Below are positions 59,360 through 64,000 of a stretch of 64,000 nucleotides of DNA, piece by piece. This DNA comes from Sorex araneus (Eukaryota > Chordata > Mammalia > Eulipotyphla > Soricidae): NCBI RefSeq assembly GCF_027595985.1, contig NC_073302.1, positions 405,846,003 to 405,910,002 of the forward strand. The letters run 5' to 3'. Position numbers and translations under genes: made by a program. The notes beneath the pieces are model-generated. The model was not told where the DNA came from, did not search any database, and saw nothing but the letters and a program-made list of their open reading frames with translations. The first letter of the stretch is position 1; each line of letters begins with the position of its first letter.

Positions 59360-60003
59360 AAAGTCAGAATAGGAACTAACCAAGTCATACACTCCAATCT
59401 TGTCATTCTAAACCCCCGGCTAAATTACCTTAAATAGCTTGGGGAAATAAAAATTTTATTTTCACAAGATTTTAACTTTGATATTTAATGCTGCTGACCT
59501 GCTATAAAACAGTGATCAGGTATGAATTATGTAGATGCTTTTGCTACAATGACCAAGCTATTGACGTGTGCCATCAATTTCCTGCAAGGCTGAAAAAGTA
59601 TCCACATGCGTGGATTGTCCATAGCTGCCCTTGAGAGAAAGGTGAAGAAATATATTTAGCTGAATTCCAGAAGACTGATGGACTGTAGAAAAACAGTTAA
59701 CATGGAAATAAAATTGCATGTCTGATGTTTCACAACAGAATTCTCTTAAAAAATTCTACACGAGTTTAGTTGACCAAAATCCAATTGGGTTAGTAAGCGC
59801 ATATCCAAGAATATTTAATTTGATTCTTTTCAAAATTATGTAATTATAAAGAGCAGGTATGCAGTGAGAACATAAGTTCCTGAGCTTTACTACAAGAATA
59901 TTCTAATTCAGTAAATCTATGATGATGTCAGCTAGCCTCAAATTTTTAGTAAGCCCCTCCAGTGATTTTAATGAATCTGACTCACAGATAGCATTGTTTA
60001 GGT

Positions 60004-60375
60004 CTTTTTTTTTTAAACTTGAATCACAGTGAGATACAAAGTTACAAAGCTGTGAGCTTTTCATAATGGGGTTTCAGTTTTATAATGTTCCAACACCCAT
60101 TCCTTCACCAGGTACATTTTCCACCACCAATATCCCCAGTTTCCCTTCTGCCCTTTGCCTCTATAGCAGACACTTTTCTTCTATTTCTGTCTCTGTGTTT
60201 CTGTGTCTGCCTGTCTTTGTTTCTCTCTCTCCCCCACCCTTTTTGGGCATTATGATTTGTCTAAAATGTACTGAAAGGTTATCAGGTATATTCCTTTACC
60301 TACTTTCAACAGTCAGTTCCTGTTCAGAGTGAGTGATCATTTCCAGCAATTATTATTGTACTAGTCCCTTCTACA
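60004..60375 (-). mobile_element. L1 3' UTR fragment with possible TSD
   Basis: T-rich tail, ttgaatcacagtgagataca, ccaccaccaatatcccc, a C/T-rich tract and ttatgatttgtctaaaatgt follow the L1 3' UTR in reverse. acagatagcatt occurs just left (59,985) and just right (60,376) and is a plausible target duplication. Confidence 0.88.
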
Positions 60376-60413
60376 GATAGCATTTTAATCAGAGATATAA
60401 TCAAGTCCTCATC

Positions 60414-60611
60414 AAGAACTTTTTCGGGGCTGGAGCAATAGCACAGCGGGTAGGACGTTTGCCTTGCACGTGGCCAACCCAGGTTCGATTTCCAGCATCC
60501 CCTATGGTCCCCTGAGTACCGTCAGGGATAATTCCTGAGTGGAAAGCCAGGAGTAGCCCCTGTGAATTGCCAGGTGTGATCCAAAAAGCAAAAAAAAAAA
60601 AGAACTTTTTC
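60414..60611 (+). mobile_element. SOR SINE with 12-bp TSD
   Basis: aagaactttttc precedes and follows a near-consensus element (ggggctggagcaatagcaca ... caggtgtgatccaaaaagc, A-tail of 12). Confidence 0.97.
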
Positions 60612-61868
60612 AATGTCAGTAATCTACTGACAATACTTAGTCTCCACTTCCAGATATTCATACATTCTTTTGGTTTCTTTGCTGTATCTCTCAGATTTCT
60701 TTAAAACATAGTCACAGACACAGATAGCTATTATTCTCATATTTATAATCAATCTCATATAATTTCTTCTAAACCAAAAGTTTTTGTGCTGATGTTCCAG
60801 GAATATTCATGATATTTAAAGGATTTTAAATTATTCATAGAAAAAAGGAATTTTTTCTTTTGATGTAAAATTTTGGAGACAGACAAAAGGTGCACAATTT
60901 TCACAACCTTGAAAAAAGCCACTGGAACAACTGGCAATTTTATGATATGTTTATGTATGTCTTTATAGTTTAAGAAACAAAAAAGTACTTTAAAAACTTG
61001 TGGTCAATGTTCGCCTTCACACAATTTTCAAGAAAGTCCACAGGTGACAAAGTGGTAAGTCTGTTAAGATTATATCTTAGTTCACTGCATGATGTATAGA
61101 ATTCAAATAAATCCTTTCTTTTTGTAGCTCTACCCCTTTTTCAATCAATGTCAGGTTAATGCTAATTGTTATAGCATTAGGGTTCAACCTTTATTTGTAG
61201 TATTTAAAGTGTGAGAATTAAAGAAAAAGTAGAGTTTCCAGCAGACTAGATTTTCATTCAATCCAATTCTTCCATGCTTCTATACTCTGTTTTCAAATGT
61301 TTTTCATTCTTTTGTGAGGAGTTGGCCCATCATGATGTCTAAAGAGAGCATCCTTTGGGCATGCTTAACAAAAAGCCATACAAGCTGGTCTGCCAAAATC
61401 TATTCCCTGTGAATGCAGTCAAATGGACTTGAATGAGCAATGACATTGAATTAACCTTGAAAAGAACAGCACTGTTGATGGAGTTTCAGTACTTTTATAA
61501 GCAACAAACCCTTCAAGATGCAATGGAGCAATCAATCACCACCAAGTCAAATATGAACTCATATGTAAACCACATAACGCTATTTAAATAGAGGAAGAAA
61601 CAGAAGGATAATAAATGCATGCCCATGGTAACAGTGTAGCTACCTTTTAAGAAAAACTCAAGCTAAATCAGCAAAGATGTATTGCATGTCTTGGAAGTTG
61701 GAAGAGTATTAATGACAATATATTAACATGAGACCCAGAAAACTATTTCCTTCATGAGACATCCCAAGTTTATCCCCAAAGGACATGAAGGAGAGAATTT
61801 GATCAAATGTGAGATGGTCACAACCCAAAATCACTTTTCCATCAGAGCAATTTTCCAAAGGATTAGAA
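60612..61868. other. No gene or clear repeat
   Basis: Unique AT-rich interval with no credible frame. Confidence 0.5.
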
Positions 61869-61869
61869 T

Positions 61870-62116
61870 AGTAAGTTCCTGTAGCACTGTTACCCCATTG
61901 TTCATCTATTTGCTTGAGTGGGCACTAGTAATGTCTCCATTGTGAGACTTGTTACTATTTTTGGCATATCAAATACACCAGGCTCTTCTGTGCAGGCACA
62001 ATACTCTCGGAAGCTTGCCGGGCTCTCTGAGAGGGACTGAGGAATTGAACCTGGGTTGTCTGCGTGCAAGGCAAATGCCCTACCAACTGTGCTATTGCTC
62101 TAGCCAGTAAGTTCCT
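61870..62116 (-). mobile_element. tRNA/RTE chimeric SINE with 11-bp TSD
   Basis: agtaagttcct at 61,870-61,880 and 62,106-62,116 delimit a 225-bp element. Minus-strand order: head ggctagagcaatagcacagt, B box ggttcaattcc, leader segment agcccggcaagcttccgaga and gatatgccaaaaatagtaac, junction aagtctcacaatggagacat, RTE 3' end, and a cagtgctac tail. Confidence 0.95.
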
Positions 62117-62197
62117 ATAAGGAGAAAATTTTAAAACATTAAATAGTAGAAACCGGATCCATATATTTCAATTTGGCGGTCATAATATTTACTGGTG

Positions 62198-62292
62198 AGG
62201 GTTGGGATAGATGTTCAGTGGTAGAATGTCTCACATGTGTGAAGCCCTCGGTCTGTGATCCACTGCCAATTGCAATAACAACAACAACAAAA
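62198..62292 (+). mobile_element. tRNA-Ala-like (ID-like) SINE
   Basis: gttgggatagatgttcagtg, gtagaatgtctcacatgtgt, gaagccctcggtctgtgatc, cactgccaattgcaataaca. The layout (GGATxTxGxTCAGTGGTAGA, then GCCCTxGGT) is that of a tRNA-Ala-like head followed by an A-rich tail. The best of four such copies here. Confidence 0.6.
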
Positions 62293-62611
62293 TCCATTTA
62301 TGAGTCACAACCCAACATTTTAGAAATATACCTAAAACGAATAGAGAAAAGGGGAAAACATGAGCACATTGCAAATAGTAATCCTAGGATCCTGTTTCAA
62401 AGAATAGTATTAGTTGCATGGGACAAGAGAGGGAATGAACATGTGTTCATGCATACACATTCGGCTCCTATGCTGTTATGTAAAATAAATAATGGTGAAA
62501 AATGGTCCCAAAATTTGAATAAGTAATCTACTAACATCTACTAACATGAGATCCTACAGCTCTTAAATGTACTAATTTCTGAACGAATTTTAAATGTGTT
62601 ATACTTGTATT

Positions 62612-62733
62612 TTGTTCAATTCCCAGCATCCCATATAGTCCCCTGAGCACCGCTAGGAGTAATTTTTGAGTGCAAAGCCAGGAGGTAAACCCTGTGTATT
62701 GCCAGGTGTGACCCAAAAAGCAAAAAAAAAAAA
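62612..62733 (+). mobile_element. 5'-truncated SOR SINE
   Basis: Starts at the B-box region (gttcaattcccagcatccca) and runs to gtgtgacccaaaaagc and an A-tail. Confidence 0.92.
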
Positions 62734-62742
62734 CTAAAAAGA

Positions 62743-63407
62743 AGAGTCTCTTGCTCAAGTGCCTGGCTGTCTTCCTGGGGGCCCCTCAGAGGGGGTGGGC
62801 TTCAGTTCCCCTCCCTGCCCCAAGTAGAGTTTCCGTGGCTGAAGATCTCTGGAGCCTAGCCACAGCCATGCCCAAGGCCCCTTTCCACATGTTCAGATGA
62901 GCCTCACGCATGAAGGTACCGGCAGAGGAACCCAGGTGTGTGAGACCAGGGCCTGAGACCTCCAAGCCTGATGGAATGGGGACTGGGCCTCTTCTGCCCA
63001 AATTCCCCATTTTCCAGTAGCTAGGCGGTCACACCCAGGGACTGCCCCCGGCACGGCACGATGTAATCCCATCAACAGCCAACATCCAGAGACTATAAAA
63101 CCAAGCTCCAGGACATCTTATAGTCTAGTTCTCCCTCTGGGAGAACCTGGCAATCTACCGAGAGTTTCCTGCCCACATGGGAGAGCGTCGCAAACTCCCC
63201 ATGGTGTATTCATATGCCAAAACCAGTAACAATGCTGGGTCTCATTCCCCTGACCCTGAAAGAGCCTCCAATGTGGCATCATTGGGAAGGACGAGTAAAG
63301 AGAGGCTTCTAAAATCTCAGGGCTAGGACGAATGGAGACGTTACTGAGACCGCTCAATAAATTTGATGATCAACGGGATGATGATGATGATGATGATGAT
63401 GAAGCAT
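62743..63407 (+). mobile_element. RTE-derived non-autonomous element, type A, longest copy
   Basis: About 660 bp: leader from ctcttgctcaagtgcctggc through gaaggtaccggcagaggaac, agctaggcggtcacacccag, atccagagactataaaacca, tatgccaaaaccagtaacaa and cttctaaaatctcaggg. It then passes directly to ctaggacgaatggagacgtt, the RTE 3' end, and a gatgatgat tail. The leader matches the leader of the RTE copy at 52 kb; the reading frame is absent. Confidence 0.92.
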
Positions 63408-63524
63408 TTTTTTTCACTTCAGAAGAAATAACCTTTTATTTCTTGTAGATAGTACTATGTGGTGAAGAATTCCAAGGGCTGCTGTAGTCAGATTGAGATT
63501 ATGAGGTCTCTCAACTTCTTTTAT

Positions 63525-63595
63525 TTTTAAATTTTATTCTTTAATCGGTGAATCACCATAAGGGTACAGATACAGAATCACACATTTCTTTTTAG
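63525..63595 (-). mobile_element. L1 3'-end fragment
   Basis: aaattttattctttaatcgg, tgaatcaccataagggtaca, interrupted by the T-rich tail of the next L1. Confidence 0.7.
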
Positions 63596-63597
63596 TT

Positions 63598-63598
63598 T

Positions 63599-63635
<37 letters not shown>

Positions 63636-64000
63636 TTGAATCACCATGACATAGTTACAAGCTTTCATGTTTGGGTTACAATCACACAATGTTCAAACAC
63701 CCATACCTCCACCAGTGCACATTTCCCACCACCAATATTTCCTGTATACACCCTCCTTCCCACCCTCCCCCTGTCTCCATGGCAGACAATATTCCCCATA
63801 CTCTCTCTCTACTTCTGGGCATTATGGCTTGCAGCACAGGCATTGAGAGGTCATCATGTTCAGTCCATTTTATACTTTTGGCACACATATCCCATCCTGA
63901 CTGATTCCTCCACCCTTATTTTCTTAGTGATCCCTTCTCTATTTCATCTGCCTTCTCCCCTCCACTCTTATAGCAGGCTTCCAGCTATGGGACAATCGTC
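63598..64000 (-). mobile_element. L1 3' UTR running off the window
   Basis: (attt)n tail at 63.60-63.63 kb, tattgaatcaccatgacata, ccaccagtgcacatttccca, ctgtctccatggcagacaat, cattgagaggtcatcatgtt. Its 5' part continues beyond the window end. Confidence 0.93.

Larger units (their letters stand above)
58167..60003. other. No gene; a tandem repeat and a hairpin
   Basis: Unique AT-rich sequence. Contains a four-copy 16-bp tandem repeat (58,853-58,916) and a perfect 14-bp hairpin (59,323-59,359). Confidence 0.5.

Overview
This is mammalian nuclear DNA holding a single recognisable protein-coding gene in a sea of retroposons. The most abundant repeat is a tRNA-derived SINE of about 180 bp. Its head has Pol III A and B boxes (gggctggagcgatag ... 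ggttcgattcc), and its body ends in gggtgtgacccaaaaagc followed by an A-tail. I recognise it as the SOR SINE of shrews (Soricidae). The organism is therefore most likely a shrew, probably Sorex; this comes from memory of the family and no search was run. Older L1M, MIR and MaLR-like remnants are those shared by placental mammals.

Layout. From 1 to about 28.7 kb there is no gene: a U6-L1 chimeric pseudogene (1.2 kb), truncated L1 copies (2.4-4.8 kb minus, 12.6-14.8 kb plus), three L1 copies with inverted 5' ends (16.8, 21.6 and 22.4 kb), many SINEs, and old L1M/MIR. From about 28.7 to 34.8 kb the SINEs and L1s stop. This island holds CCDC71L on the minus strand: coding exon 32,380-33,180, CpG-island promoter at about 33.4-33.6 kb, and a long AU-rich stretch to 29.0-28.7 kb that looks like its 3' UTR. 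The neighbourhood would correspond to the human 7q22 NAMPT-CCDC71L-PIK3CG interval. From 34.9 to 64 kb the sequence is again gene-free and repeat-rich, with a GGAA/GAAA microsatellite of about 510 bp, an RPL5 fragment embedded in a SINE, two RTE-clade LINE relics (48.1-49.45 and 52.0-55.15 kb) and further L1 copies.

The most interesting system is a family of elements built around the RTE retrotransposon. The window contains (i) decayed but nearly full-length RTE sequence with endonuclease and reverse-transcriptase motifs; (ii) non-autonomous derivatives that join the RTE 5' leader to the RTE 3' end, with at least four different junctions; and (iii) a SINE in which the SOR tRNA-like head is fused to such a derivative. 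Three copies of this SINE have clear target-site duplications and end in short AGTGATAC/AGTGCTAC-type repeats instead of poly(A). The shared 3' end is the final ~19 codons of the RTE reading frame. I infer that two LINE machineries (L1 for the A-tailed SOR SINE, RTE for the chimeric SINE) have mobilised the same Pol III head in this lineage.

For long unannotated stretches I state what I looked for. No CRISPR array, operon or functional RNA gene was found.
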